Positions 32,906 to 43,668 of a stretch of 64,000 nt of DNA are shown piece by piece. A program made the position numbers and the translations under genes. The DNA is from Ascarosepion bandense. Its lineage: Eukaryota; Mollusca; Cephalopoda; Sepiida; Sepiidae. Where the stretch lies: positions 1,126,001 to 1,190,000 of the forward strand of contig JBBBDQ010001918.1 of the NCBI GenBank assembly GCA_037127315.1, given 5' to 3'. The number at the start of each line of letters is the position of its first letter. Position 1 is the stretch's first letter. The notes under the pieces were generated by a model, which saw only the letters and a program-made list of their open reading frames with translations, did no database searches and had not been told where the DNA came from.

Positions 32906-33287
32906 GCACATCCTTTAACATGTACTATGTATGCAAAATTCCAACAATTATTAGATATAGTACAACAACTTAAGAAAATAAAAAATTTAAAAATAAAGAA
33001 ACTAAACAAAATTTTGCCACGTCCAACATTCTCAGTATCACCATCTCAAACATTGTAACAAATAAGAAATGGTTGAAATTCTAAGTTAAACAGAATTAAG
33101 TCTTTAAATTTTACAATAAATCATAAAAATTAAAATTTGAAATAGTCATATAAAACAATAGCATTGCTTAAAAATACACTTCACCTCAAGTATGAGGCTC
33201 AATGTATATTTGCAACAAATTAATGAAACTAATCAATTACTTTTTAAGTTTAAAGATAGATTTACAGTCTAAACAACTAAGTTGCCA
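32906..33287. other. AT-rich spacer
   Basis: Nothing recognised. Confidence 0.4.
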
Positions 33288-33617
33288 TTATGAGTACTCT
33301 TTATGCTGTATATTCTGCAAACTATAAACTCTTGATTTAACTTTGAAACAACATTGCTTGCTAAGAGAGCTTCTGTTCTTCAGTGTATGTTTCTCTATTG
33401 AATTGGTTTTGCAGTCCAGTACATTAGGAATTGGATCTTTCACTGCCTGTGCCCTTTTATAGTAAATGCTATCAACAAATTCAAGAAAAAAAGAAGCAAA
33501 CCAACAGGACAGACCTCCCCAGTCTTCTGTTTGTTGTTTTATGTCATCGACATATGGCAAAGATCTGGTCAAACCCTCTTGCAGACTGTCACTTGTCAAC
33601 AAAACCAGCTTTTCTAC
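33288..33617 (-). CDS. unidentified coding-like stretch, possible terminal exon
   Basis: An uninterrupted minus-strand frame of about 110 codons ends in TAA at 33288. It has a balanced composition: LTSDSLQEGLTRSLPYVDDI, KQQTEDWGGLSCWFASFFLE, FVDSIYYKRAQAVKDPIPNV and a Cys/Ser/Lys-rich end. It lacks the hallmarks of the mobile-element proteins in this window. No clean acceptor was found just upstream, and the in-frame stop lies close by. It could be a terminal exon of a minus-strand gene, a piece of an unrecognised retroelement, or chance. I cannot assign a function. Confidence 0.3.
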   Translation of the reverse strand, partial: VEKLVLLTSDSLQEGLTRSLPYVDDIKQQTEDWGGLSCWFASFFLEFVDSIYYKRAQAVKDPIPNVLDCKTNSIEKHTLKNRSSLSKQCCFKVKSRVYSLQNIQHKEYS

Positions 33618-33884
33618 TTTCTTTCACTGTGTGTTTTCCTGAGTATCTTATCACTTACTGAATGGAGGCAATCAGTTTCAAGCTGTTAGTCTGTCTCAAG
33701 TTGATGTATCGGTCTGTCTGTTTATTCATTTGTTATTCTCTCTGTCTATATGTCCATCTGTTGGTTGATCTCATCACAAAGCTGCTATTTGTCAGTTTGT
33801 TTCTTTTTAACCTGTAACAGACCTGGATAATAACAGTAATTCCTTCTTCTGTAAATATTAAATGTCTTATGGATATTATCAATG

Positions 33885-34030
33885 TTCTCTTTCTATGTGC
33901 CCTATCCTTTAAAGATGTTTGGGATCATGGTTCTCCACAACTTCATATATTTCATAGCTCTTAACACTGTTTATCTTTGCCTTGTTCCTATCATTCCCTG
34001 TTCTGCCATCAGTTTTCACAAGCATTTTTT
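33885..34030 (-). mobile_element. RTE-type LINE 3' end fragment
   Basis: GATGTTTGGGATCATGGTTC TCCACAACTTCATATATTTC ATAGCTCTTAACACTG matches the recurring 3' end at 17835, 24030, 37833, 58070 and 58845. Confidence 0.55.
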
Positions 34031-34270
34031 TTATCATTTCACCTCAAGCAAGGTGATAATACCCCCAGGATGCCAGGAATTACTGGGAATGAAAGAGAAT
34101 AAGGATTATAAAAATTTAAATCTAAAATTTGGTCATTGTGCTTTCAAAAAATCTTGTTCTTTCAAGCATTTATATAGCATGTGGATAATAACAAAAAGTC
34201 AAGACTGCTTTAACGCAATTATTACTTACTTGTACTTGTTGCAGCATTCACCCTGGGCGAGTTGAGCCAG
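34025..34270 (-). mobile_element. LINE tail, Jockey/CR1 group
   Basis: Begins TTTTTTTTATCATTTCACCT CAAGCAAGGTGATAAT, the complement of the family tail, followed by the AATTACTGGGAATGAAAGAG block also seen at 40092. Confidence 0.55.
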
Positions 34271-34304
34271 CTTCTTTCCTAGAAGTTTCATGATGCATTT
34301 TGGT

Positions 34305-34580
34305 TTCACAAGTGGTCCCCAGCCACCTGCAGTACAAAGATTTTCCCTCAGTAGGTTGCCAATTTCTTCTGTGGTAGACTGGTTGCCAAACAAGGCTCTA
34401 GAACCCAGTCTGTCTTGCTATATACCCATAGCTGAGGGGATGGAGAAGAGATGGATTCATATCTTCCTCAATGGTATTAGCACGTAAGTGAATGTAATGG
34501 ATTAAAGTGGAATTTAGACTTGTCTCTCTGATTCCTCAATCCGAGCCACTATCCATTACTCCAATGTGCCTCCACAAAAG
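34305..34580 (-). mobile_element. tRNA-derived SINE
   Basis: CCTCAGTAGGTTGCCAATTT CTTCTGTGGTAGACTGGTTG CCAAACAAGGCTCTAGAACC and GTATTAGCACGTAAGTGAAT match the core of the SINE at 28388. The head side is eroded (GAATTTAGACTTGTC). Confidence 0.72.
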
Positions 34581-34740
34581 CAATTGTTAATGATAGCACA
34601 AATAAATAATGCCTAAGAAAACATGTAAAATTAAGGAATTTAACATATTTAAATATGAGCAGATTTTTGTAAAGAAAACTAGAGGGACAATAGTTAGCAG
34701 ATAAAGAAAATATTTGTCTATATTTTTGAGATGAGGTATT

Positions 34741-34928
34741 GTAATTATTTACATTATTCTGACTGTTGTTTTCATCTTTGTTAATAATGTTTCAACAATT
34801 GTACACACTAACCTTCTTCAGGTGATTTAGTGATTGATCACCTGAAGAATGTTGGTGTGTACAATGGCTGAAATGTTGTTAATATAACAACAAAGATGAG
34901 GACAACAGTTCAAACAATGTAAATAGTG
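34741..34928. repeat. near-perfect long palindrome (86-bp arms, 10-nt spacer)
   Basis: The left arm (34741-34826) and right arm (34837-34928) are inverted copies: GTACACACTAACCTTCTTCA GGTGAT faces ATCACCTGAAGAATGTTGGT GTGTAC, with matching ACATTATTCTGACTGTTGTT versus AACAGTTCAAACAATGT further out. The unit is the element end also present at 11225, 11516 and 53640. Confidence 0.88.
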
Positions 34929-35046
34929 TAAAGAAAAAGAAAAGTTCAAAGGACACAGCTTTGTGGCCAACTTTAAGTTTTGAGACTTAACACATTTATG
35001 CATGACATCCAACTAGTTTGGCATTATCTTAGCGTCAGGAACCAAA

Positions 35047-35088
<42 letters not shown>

Positions 35089-35289
35089 AGAGAGAGTTTC
35101 ATGTGTAAAGTAATCCTAATGTGCATATATGCACCTGATGATTGCATAATGCATGAAACTCTGAATCTTGCCGAAGATGTAGGATAATATGTATTTCCAT
35201 TAATATATATTTTTGCTCTATTATATAGAATTGAGCACTGTTGTATTTACTATTGATTAATATTTATATATTGATGTGTATCTGCATGT

Positions 35290-35322
<33 letters not shown>

Positions 35323-35689
35323 CATAAGAAAAATTGTGAGAAACTGTGAACGTTTCGTTTAAAGTGTAGAATTATTGTTGCTATTATTATTAATATTACT
35401 TGCTTTTTTTATGATATATTAAGTGTCCATAATGGTATTTGTGTCGCTACATGTGTTTCAAGTCTAAAGTTGACTTTCTTCAAGTGACTAAACTTGTGAC
35501 TTCACATATTAATATCCGTTTGCTTTTCTGATGGCCAAGGTATTGTGTATAAATAGATAAGTCAAGTGGTGAGCAGGTCAGAAAGTTCATATGTGTCCAT
35601 GCATGTTGGTTTTTTTTTTTCACATTTGCACGTTAAATTTCTCCTGTTGCTTTCATTGGCTATAAAAAATTTTCACTGACTTAAAAAAT
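34929..35689. other. spacer with (TA)n, (CA)n and a hammerhead-like Penelope motif
   Basis: (TA)n at 35049-35085 and (CA)n at about 35291-35314. On the minus strand at about 35462-35500, CTTGAAGAAAGTC AACTTTA GACTTGAAAC forms the CTGAAGA-stem-GAAAC layout of Penelope 3' regions, probably belonging to the element at 35690-36470. A plus-strand CTGATGA...GAAAC motif lies at 35132-35156. Confidence 0.5.
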
Positions 35690-36470
35690 TTGATTTCATC
35701 TTTATACTTCAAAATTGTTTTCAGCAATTTTGATTCAATTCTACTCTACAGGTCATCTAGTTCTTTTTATTGTTTTTAGGATACTATTTGAATTTAGTGT
35801 GTGTGTGTGTGTTTTTATTGCATTTGAATTTTCTGTGTCTGTGTCTTAGGTTTTCATGTATTTTTCTGAGGGAAGGCTTTTTTTTTTATAAATATTTCTT
35901 CCTGCACAACGTGTGTATCATAATATGCATTTTGGTAGATAGGCATTACTCTGAATTTACCTCCACTGCATTCATGTAAACGTTGGGAGACATACAATTT
36001 CCTGTTATTGGCTAGTTTAATGTTATTTCTGTGCAGGGCTACTCTTTAGGCCTTGTGTCACACCCACATATAATTTCATACATTCATTGCATTTTAGAGC
36101 ATAAGTTACATTTTTAGAGAAGCAGCTCAGATCTGTTTTTATTTTGAATGTAGATGTGTTTTGAACTTGAAATGTTTTCCTTCTATTATTGTATTGCATA
36201 CCCTAAATCTTTTTTGTTGCATTTTGTGACCCCCTGTATTGTGTGTTGGTCAAATTTTGATGAGGTTAGAATGTTTTTTAAATTTTTGTGTTGGCATCTG
36301 CTTTTAATTATTTTAGTTGTCTTTAAGATTTCCTTTATTTTATCATTTTTGTTGAGTAATTCTATATGTGTTTTGATCTTTGTAAATAATTCTGGGTTGC
36401 TTTTGTTGTGTGGAAAGGTATGCTAGAATATTTTCTTCTTTTTCATATTTTTTTGGATTCCAGAGAGTTT
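35690..36470 (-). pseudogene. Penelope-like GIY-YIG endonuclease remnant (family C)
   Basis: In shifted minus-strand frames: KKYEKEENILAYLSTQQKQP, FKKHSNLIK, IIEGKHFKFKTHLHSK, SKNVTYALKCNECMKLYVGV (the Cys pair followed by the GIY-YIG-like LYVG), LHRNNIKLANNRKLYVSQRL and HECSGGKFRVMPIYQNAYYD. This order (Cys-rich patch, GIY-YIG core, HR-x-I...R-KLxVSxHxxEC) is that of a different Penelope subgroup from families A and B. The RT is not seen upstream. Many stops; an old copy. Confidence 0.65.
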
Positions 36471-36799
36471 CTAATGGTATTTCTTCTGCTAGTTGGAAAC
36501 CCTTGTTTATTATTAGTTTATTATTATTCTCCTATTTGTAGTGTTTTTTATAGTTCCTCTTAGCATATTTTATGAAGGGTTTTGTCAGCTACTATTATGT
36601 AAATTCGTCATGCTAGGGAGTAGGAGATGGATTTTAGACTACTTTTAGGGTTGTGACTCTTGAAATGGAGGTATTGTTAAATGTCTGGGTTTGTGGTAAA
36701 TATCTGTGATGATGTAGTTGCTTTTGTTTTAATTGTTTTGTATTATATACACTTATTTACCTTCTTATCTACACATATAGTATATTTGAGTAGCAATCC
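36471..36799. other. spacer
   Basis: Nothing recognised. Confidence 0.4.
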
Positions 36800-37620
36800 C
36801 TCATTTTTTATGCAGGTTTAATTAAAATGACAGACGGTATTATGGTTAAGTTTTTTATGTAATCTTTTTTTTTTTTTTGAGGACATAAATTATATAGAAA
36901 TTGTCCAAATGTTTTGTTTATCTGAGCACTTTTGGCTTTACTTTTAGCCATTATAGATGATGGATGTTATTTTAGATGTAATCGAATGTATGTAGTGTTA
37001 TGTATGTTCTTGATCCACCTAATTTTGTAAATCATTATATCAGCCATACAATTATGAAATTGACTTGAAGATTCATGCTTCATTTCTTTGAACAAAGCTC
37101 AATTGAATCTCATTTAATCACACACGGAGACCTACCAAACTCACTATGTACCATACTTGTTGACAATAAAAATATCATAGCATCATCCATGTGCAAAAAA
37201 AATACTAAAAAGAATGGAGGCATTATTGATAAAGAAGAAAAACTGAACACTTAATAATATCAACTATAAACATGCTAACAACATGCTGTGTTCAGTACAT
37301 AACCCATACACACTACACTACGAACATACATAACCTTATATACATTATGTTACACGTAAAATAACACCCATCCTCCAGATAAGGAATGTAAAAATGATCC
37401 ATAATTTTTTACTTTCCAAGCACTTTCAGCCACTTCCCTGGCTATTTGCAAGGATGTTATTTATTGATGTTGTTATTTTATCCTCATGATTTGACTGTAA
37501 GGCGTCTACTTAAATGGTAGTATGGCCAATATAGGTAATTAAAAATAACACAAATACAGAGTTTTCTTAGGCAAAGTGGTAGTATGGCCATTATAGGTAA
37601 TTAAAAATAAAACACGAAAA
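36800..37620 (-). mobile_element. Penelope family B fragments (two 3' ends)
   Basis: 36800-37000 is a minus-sense 3' end (CAGACGGTATTATGG complement of the CTTGTCTGTCATTTTAA side; AGCACTTTTGGC; TTTTAGCCATTATAGATG). 37365-37620 contains another with AAGCACTTTCAGCCACTTCC and a GIY-YIG snippet (complement of ACCTATATTGGCCATACTAC) that is duplicated in tandem at about 37513-37560 and 37577-37605. Confidence 0.55.
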
Positions 37621-37629
37621 ACATTAACA

Positions 37630-38468
37630 TATTTTATTGTAATCAAATGTACAATAATTATAAACAGGATGAATTTGCTATTCGAAAAATTATTAAACAC
37701 CATATTTTTAACATAATTCTTCAAAAACATGTAAAATTTATAATATATTATAGAAAATGGTAAACTGCAAATCTTGCTGTTTCTAATTAAAATGACCCCA
37801 TCAAATCTAAACTTTTTCTATGCACCTTCATGACATGGGTGATCATGGCCCTCCACGTCTCCCTATCCCTGGTGGTTCTTAGCAAAATGGCAATGACTAA
37901 TATAGTGTAAGAATTTCAGTACCATGTGTTTCTTGTCATAAATCAGCTACTTATATTAATCATACTACTACTACTACTTTAAGTAGATGTCTTACATGTC
38001 ACCTATCTAATAATAGTGCAATAAAAAAAGACATTTATTAACATAATTTACAAGAACCCTTAAGGAAAATTTTGGTTGAAAATACAAAAATACTTTTTAA
38101 ATCATCATATCAAAGACATTTTGTTATTAGAGAGGCACTATATATCAAACAATTTTCTCATACCATCAAATAGTTTTGAAAACTTTTAAAAAAATAGACA
38201 GATGCTCATGTGATACTCAATTGCATGCATCAGAGAACACACTTTTTTAAAAATAGAAAAATAATGTTACAATCAAAACATGAGGACAAAATAACATTGG
38301 AAAAATAACATCACTGAAAATGGCCAGTAAAGTAGTTGAAAGCACTTGAAAAGTCAAAAATTATGGAACATTTTTACATACTTTATCTATAGAAAAAAGG
38401 AAACGTAAGAATACTGGAAAAATTAAATCAAAATTAATAAAATCTTCCATGTTGGTCATTTTTAATGA

Positions 38469-38470
<2 letters not shown>
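37630..38470 (+). pseudogene. Penelope family B endonuclease region, decayed
   Basis: The plus strand reads YNYKQDEFAIRKIIKHHIFN, IIYYRKW, then after an inserted 60-bp scrap of RTE 3' end (CATGACATGGGTGATCATGG CCC...) continues at 37890 with the same nucleotides as 63180-63480: ACTAATATAGTGTAAGAATT, GAAAATTTTGGTTGAAAATA, GAGAGGCACTATATATCAAA CAATTTTCTC. It ends at a TTGGTCATTTTTAATGAAAC junction against (TA)n at 38471. The undisturbed ACTAATATAG site here is the empty-site counterpart of the gypsy insertion at 61457. Confidence 0.68.
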
Positions 38471-38502
<32 letters not shown>

Positions 38503-38503
<1 letters not shown>

Positions 38504-38985
38504 TAGCAGTATAGCCCGGTGTTGCTCGAGTGTAATGTAAGCTTTAAAACTAATCCATGGTCCTGGAGCTCGGACTCAGCCTAAACAATATTTGTCTGAA
38601 GTTTGGTGAGAATCGGATAAAAATTGTGGATTTGTATAAAGGACATACAGACAGATTAACAGACACACACACAAACATATTACTTTTTATATATATATAT
38701 TATCGATTTTCTGCACTATTGTAAGAACTGAATATTGTTTCTTATGTCTTTGTCTAGGAGTGTATGAAATTTGATTAAAATCGAACCACTCCTTCTATCA
38801 CCCGATTTTTTTCGATTATCGATTTTCATCGGTGGTACCTCAACACAAAATCTAGCTAAGAACACTCACAGACACTTATAGTATAACTGTGTAAATTTTC
38901 AAGAAAATCGGTTCAGCCGTTTCAGAGTCTATAGGTAACAGACACATACACATACAGACAAAGTTCTATTTATAAATAAGTTTAG
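38503..38985 (+). repeat. dispersed repeat bounded by TA (copy 1)
   Basis: Starts CTAGCAGTATAGCCCGGTGT TGCTCG right after (TA)n. It contains TCTTTGTCTAGGAGTGTATG AAATTTG, ATCGAACCACTCC TTCTATCACCC, GAAAATCGGTTCAGCCGTTT CAGAGTC, and ends ACAAAGTTCTATTTATAAAT AAGTTTAGATATATA. The second copy at 42772 has the same ends. The CAGCCGTTT-CAGA block is typical of LINE 3' ends in many invertebrates; no coding part is present. Confidence 0.6.
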
Positions 38986-40019
38986 ATATATACACACACA
39001 CACAAGTTTAAAGATTTAAGGTGCTGCAGTTAATCTTTTATTCAATTTTTCTCATGTTCATGGAAATGTTGTTTTTTTTCTGAACATAATGTGTGTAAAA
39101 CTGTTCAACTTATATAGGATTAATACAAATATGAAATTTATCACTTAGCTGATTAATGTTATATTCATCACCCTGATATGAGATTTCTGTAGATAAACCT
39201 TTTTGTAATCATTTGGTCCTCTTGTCAGGGGCCTTCAGCAATTCACTGCCAATTTTTTCATTTTCATTATTTTGGTTGTTGTGCTCTCCAGCCATCCTCA
39301 GGTGTATATCAATCTGGGCAACCTACAGGAAATTTTTAACTGAGCCCTTTATTTAATCTATAAGTAGACTGTTCTTGTTCCACTCCTTATGTCTAGAGAT
39401 ATTGTCTAGTTTTTATTTTTATTTAGTACTTTTCAGTTAGTGCTCACCCATTCACAATGAGTAAAAGTACTCACTACCTGACCTATTGAGATTATATTTA
39501 TAGTAAAAGCCATTTGGAATAGAAACATTCACAGATATTTTGCTCTAACTTCTGAAAAAAACCTGTAAATGATGCTTGATATATTTTTGTGTTAGTTAAT
39601 TCATGAAATCCAGAACCTTTTCAGATGTATAGATACACATTAATTTTTTCTTACAGGAATAAGGTGTAAGGGGGGTAATTACCTTATTAGATTATTTCAA
39701 CTGTGTTCTGTCTTCAAAAATTAAATAAAATTTCATTTGTAGACATCTTCTATAGATAAATATCTTTTTGATATGACACTGTGCCTTTCTGCAAATGTTT
39801 TATCAGTTATTCAATTATAAGATCTAAAATATCAAGTATTTATAGGAAGCTGATGAAAAATTTTCTTTAGGAAATATGTTAAAAATATTTAATGAACAAA
39901 GCAGAAGTATTAAACTAAATAAGTAATGAATTTAAAAATTAAAAAAAAAAGTTGTTGACAATTTAACATGAAAAAAATTTGAAGAAAAAAGATTTGTGAA
40001 ATTCTTTAATAAATTTTTA
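38986..40019. other. spacer
   Basis: About 39225-39365 carries a minus-sense eroded copy of the Penelope-like end (CTCAGGTGTATATCAATCTG, AACTGAGCCCTTTATTTAAT). No gene seen. Confidence 0.4.
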
Positions 40020-41400
40020 AATTTATTTTAACATTTTTTTTTTTATCATTTTACCCCAAGCAAGGCGATAATGCCACTAAAATGCCATGAGTTATTGGGA
40101 GTGAAAGAGAATGAGAAGACTTTAATGAGGAGGAAAGGAAATACAAAAAATAAAAAAAAACAAGAGTTCAGAAATATATCAATTAAACTGATGTTGCTTT
40201 TAAGTTTTGGAAGATCATATGTGGCAAGGAAGAAAGAAACCAGAACACAGTGACATGGATGAAAAGTGCAAAAAAAAAAAAAAAGAAACAATTAGAATAA
40301 AACTTACTTACATTTAGCTATTTCAACAGTAATACAATGAGACTTAGTTGCCAATCTAAGCATCAAGAATCCATATTTCAGGAGAGGGAAAAAGACTGAA
40401 ACTGAAATGCCAGACCAGGACTTATAACATTACAAACCATTTTTTGATTTTATCAAGAATCTTGAGATATATAGCAGAAGTACCAGACCTGATATGGCAG
40501 CAATATTTAATATACAGATGAATGATAAATTTATAAATGTACAAGATGGATTCTGACATGAAAAATAGTCTGTGTGAATCAAATTTCTTACCAGAAAATT
40601 GATTCAACAGAGTCACTTCTTTTCATGTTAAGGGAAAATATGAGATCAAAATGGCACAATGAGTTGCTTTACTGGAGGCCAGCATCAGTCATGCTGATAG
40701 AAGACTAAAATGGTTCTCTATGATGACTTAAATATATCTTTTTGGTTATGGAGGCATTAAAATTTACAAATCATTTCTTACCTCAGTTTAACAACTGTTT
40801 GGAGATCATTTATAAGAACAGCTGCCAGTTTTACTTTGTTGTACCTAGATTTACTATTAAGACAGGAGTAAATAGTTCTGTCATCAACATAAATAACTAA
40901 TTGGGAACTAATGACATTGAAGACTTTTGATGAAGAGAAGGAAAACATAGGTTCAAGTTAGAGCCTTGCAGTACTACTGTATTAATATAAAATGATCGAG
41001 AAGCATGGCCATTTGACACTATTTACATTACACTATTTCTTAAGAACAATTAGATTAAGTTAAATATTTGAGCAGTGATAGCTTGTGAAGAAGGCCAGCA
41101 TGCTAAACCCTTTCAAATGAATTTGAAATATCTAAAGCCACAGCCTAAGCCTCACTGTTCTTATCTAAAGTAATAACTAGTTAACATATGATATAGAAAA
41201 AAGAAATCCATATTGTTTATCTGAAAGAAGGTTATGCGAAGTGAGATACTTAATCAATTCAGTGTTGATTAGAGTGTCTAGTACTTTGCCAAAAAGAAGC
41301 ATAAGATTAATAGGGCAAAAGTTTGATGGATGGGAAAGTTCTTAAAGACAGTAACCACATTAGTGAGATTCTAGCAAGCTGGAAACATGAAGTTGAATTT
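40020..41400 (-). pseudogene. Jockey/CR1-group LINE, RT domain to tail
   Basis: The longest copy of the family whose tails litter the window. Minus strand from about 41390: FNFMFPACWNLTNVV, HPSNFCPINLMLLFGKV, LINTELIKYLTSHNLLSDKQ, YGF, motif A AVALDISNSFERV-HAGLLH, motif-C region eroded, then IHLYIKYCCHIRSGTSAIYL, LDKI and the 3' tail ending at the complement of GCCTTGCTTGGGGTAAAATG and a T-run (40030-40065). Stops and frameshifts throughout. It reverse-transcribed its own RNA at nicked DNA when active. Confidence 0.8.
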
Positions 41401-42243
41401 ATATTTACTGCATACAGGCTTTACATTAAAGATAAGTTTCTAAGCTAAGTTGATGTTTGTTTAGTTCCCTGCACTAAAGTTGTGTATTCAGAAGAATTTT
41501 AAAATACAAAGTAATGTTTTAAAATGACTGGAAATCAATATTCTAATACTATAAAACACAAGGTAGTTAAAAAATGGATATTTGTAAGTGATGATCACCA
41601 AATCATTTTGCCAGGAAGAACCAAGAATGAAAGAGAAACTGGATTAATATTAGATAAAGACAATGGAACATGCATTTTGGAGGTACTTTGAACCATCAGA
41701 CAGAATCCTTTTGATGAAAATATATGGTAAGACAGTAAAAATATCTATAATAGTAGCAAACATACATACTCATCTATGTTAATTACTTTTTATTCAATCC
41801 TGCACAAAAATTAGATTTTTGTATTCATTGTTATAAAGAATAATAAGAACTATTTTATAATAACAATCAATTTTTAATGTTGGGTGAGGAAGTTGATTTC
41901 TGATTTGGTGTTCAATACCTTGAATACATACCAGTATTTTATTTCACAAATTGCTGATGATAAATTTGATTCTCCAAATCATTTTCGATGATTTTTCTCT
42001 CTACTGATTTAATCGCTAATGTTAGGTGTTACTAAAGAATTAATTGCTTCCAATTAATATGCAGGAGACTAACAGAAAATATTTTTGATGTCAGGTGTAT
42101 AGAAACTCATTTTTTGCACACACACACACACACACACATATATAAAAGAAACAAAACTCCTGAATAGTGAAGAAATCACAATAATTTTTGAAACTTTGAA
42201 ATCAGTATAACTCTACTCAGTTAAGTAAATAAAATCTTCACAT

Positions 42244-42245
<2 letters not shown>
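41401..42245. other. spacer
   Basis: Minus strand may contain further LINE sequence (upstream of 41400) but I cannot support it. (CA)n at about 42117-42138; (TA)n at about 42245-42270. Confidence 0.4.
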
Positions 42246-42270
<25 letters not shown>

Positions 42271-42276
<6 letters not shown>

Positions 42277-42411
42277 ATTATATGGTTATGTCAATTTTAC
42301 ATTGCGACATGGAAATTTCTATGTTTCGAGATTAATTCTCATCATCAGGCAATGTTGGTGTGGTTGTGCAGATGATTTACATTTAAATTGACCTAACCAT
42401 ATAATTATATT
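42271..42411 (-). ncRNA. candidate type I hammerhead ribozyme
   Basis: On the minus strand the order is: helix I strand ACATTGC; core CTGATGA; stem II TGAGA-ATTAA-TCTC; core GAA; helix III ACAT with loop AGAAATTTCC and partner ATGT; cleavage triplet GTC; helix I strand GCAATGT. Helix I pairs 7 of 7, helix III 4 of 4, and all conserved core bases of a hammerhead (CUGANGA, GAA, A15.1-U16.1, NUH) are present. Beyond an internal bulge, helix I extends through about 28 bp (AATATAATTATATGGTTAGG TCAATTT against AAATTGACATAACCATATAA TTATATT). The one oddity is a U-C non-pair at the base of stem II. Such ribozymes self-cleave RNA and occur in Penelope-like and retrozyme-type elements. Confidence 0.75.
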
Positions 42412-42520
42412 ATATTATATTAAGCTCTATAATACTCATTATATTGAGCACTGTTTATAATAAAATAAATGCCAGAGCACTCAAAATATAAAAAAAACCT
42501 TGAGTCCTCTTCACTTGGAA

Positions 42521-42539
<19 letters not shown>

Positions 42540-42553
<14 letters not shown>

Positions 42554-42745
42554 GAATTGTTCGAACATTATTTTTTATCGATACTCGTATTTAAGTAGAT
42601 ATTCTGTTTTTTAATTAGACAGTATTATATATTTATATCTACCGGCCTGATTATTTACGATAAATTGTTATTACGAAAATGTGTGCCATTCAGCAGGATT
42701 CAAACCTGCGACCCCTATTTATATAGGGGAAGCTACCATTTGATC
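42540..42745 (-). mobile_element. second tRNA-derived SINE family
   Basis: The minus strand has a tRNA-like head: TGGTAGCTTCCCC, an anticodon-like CCCCTATATAAATAGGGG stem-loop and a perfect T arm GCAGG TTTGAAT CCTGC. The body then reads AATCAGGCCGGTAGATATAA, TACTGTCTAAT and ATATCTACTTAAATACGAGT ATC. Copies at 52985 and 53335 share the T arm and the TCTACTCAAATA...GTATCC end. The acceptor and D arms are decayed, so it is not a working tRNA gene. Confidence 0.55.
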
Positions 42746-42771
42746 ATATATATATATATATATATATATAC

Positions 42772-43481
42772 TAGCAGTATAGCCCGGCATTGTTTGGGTG
42801 TAATGAAAGCTTTAAAACTAATCCATGGTCCCGAAGCTGAGACTCTTTGGACGTTGGCACGAAAGACTAAAAAGCAATAGTTGCTTCCAGTTAAAGCAAA
42901 ACCATAGACTGAAAGAATGGATTAAGTCAAATTTTGATTTCCTGGCATCGATATCAAATAAGTTTTTTTTGTTGTAAACTAAATTTTGAAGGCTAAATAA
43001 TTCCTCTGAGTAAATGGTATCATGGCTGAGACTAAGAACTACAATTATGCCTACTTAGAGCCAAACCGGAAGCAAAAACTAAAATAAAAGGGCTGAAAAA
43101 ATGCAGACATATAGGCAGATAAACAGACACACACACAAACATCTTGCCTTTTATATATATATTATCGATTTTCTGCACTATTGTAAGAACTGCAACCTTG
43201 AAACTTCTGAATATCGTTTCTTATGTCTTTGTCTATGAGTGTATGAAATTTGATTAAAATCGAACCACTCCTTCTATCACCCGATTTTTTCAATTATTGA
43301 TTTTCGATATTTATTGGGGGTACCTCAACACGAAACCTAGCTAAGAACACTCGCAGACACTTATAGTAAAACTGTAAATTTTCAAGAAAATCAGTTCAGC
43401 CGTTTCGGAGTCTATAGGTAACAGACACATACACACACACACACACAGAGACAAAGTTCTATTTATAAATAAGTTTAAATA
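42772..43481 (+). repeat. dispersed repeat bounded by TA (copy 2)
   Basis: Same ends as 38503-38985 (CTAGCAGTATAGCCCGGCAT TG ... ACAAAGTTCTATTTATAAAT AAGTTTAAATATATA), about 230 bp longer internally (42860-43090 is absent from copy 1). It also begins in a (TA)n tract. Confidence 0.62.
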
Positions 43482-43635
43482 TATATAAGATAAAATCATA
43501 AAGAAAAAATAATAAAAATAATAAAGAAAAAATAACAATTAAAATGTATATGTTGGTACTTTTGCAATTGTTTTAATTATCCAATTACTTATTATGATGA
43601 AATATTAATTTTCCATATTCGATATACATACATAC

Positions 43636-43668
<33 letters not shown>

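Noticed and set aside
35091..35160. Second hammerhead candidate on the plus strand (CTGATGA, TGCA-TAA-TGCA stem, GAAACTCT with an upstream AGAGTTTC)
   Set aside because: The core and helix III can be drawn, but helix I does not pair convincingly and the cleavage triplet would be GTU. Kept only as part of the motif family.
42690..42760. Functional tRNA gene (perfect T arm, anticodon-like stem)
   Set aside because: The acceptor and D arms do not pair and the anticodon loop has the wrong size; it continues into a SINE body shared with two other copies.
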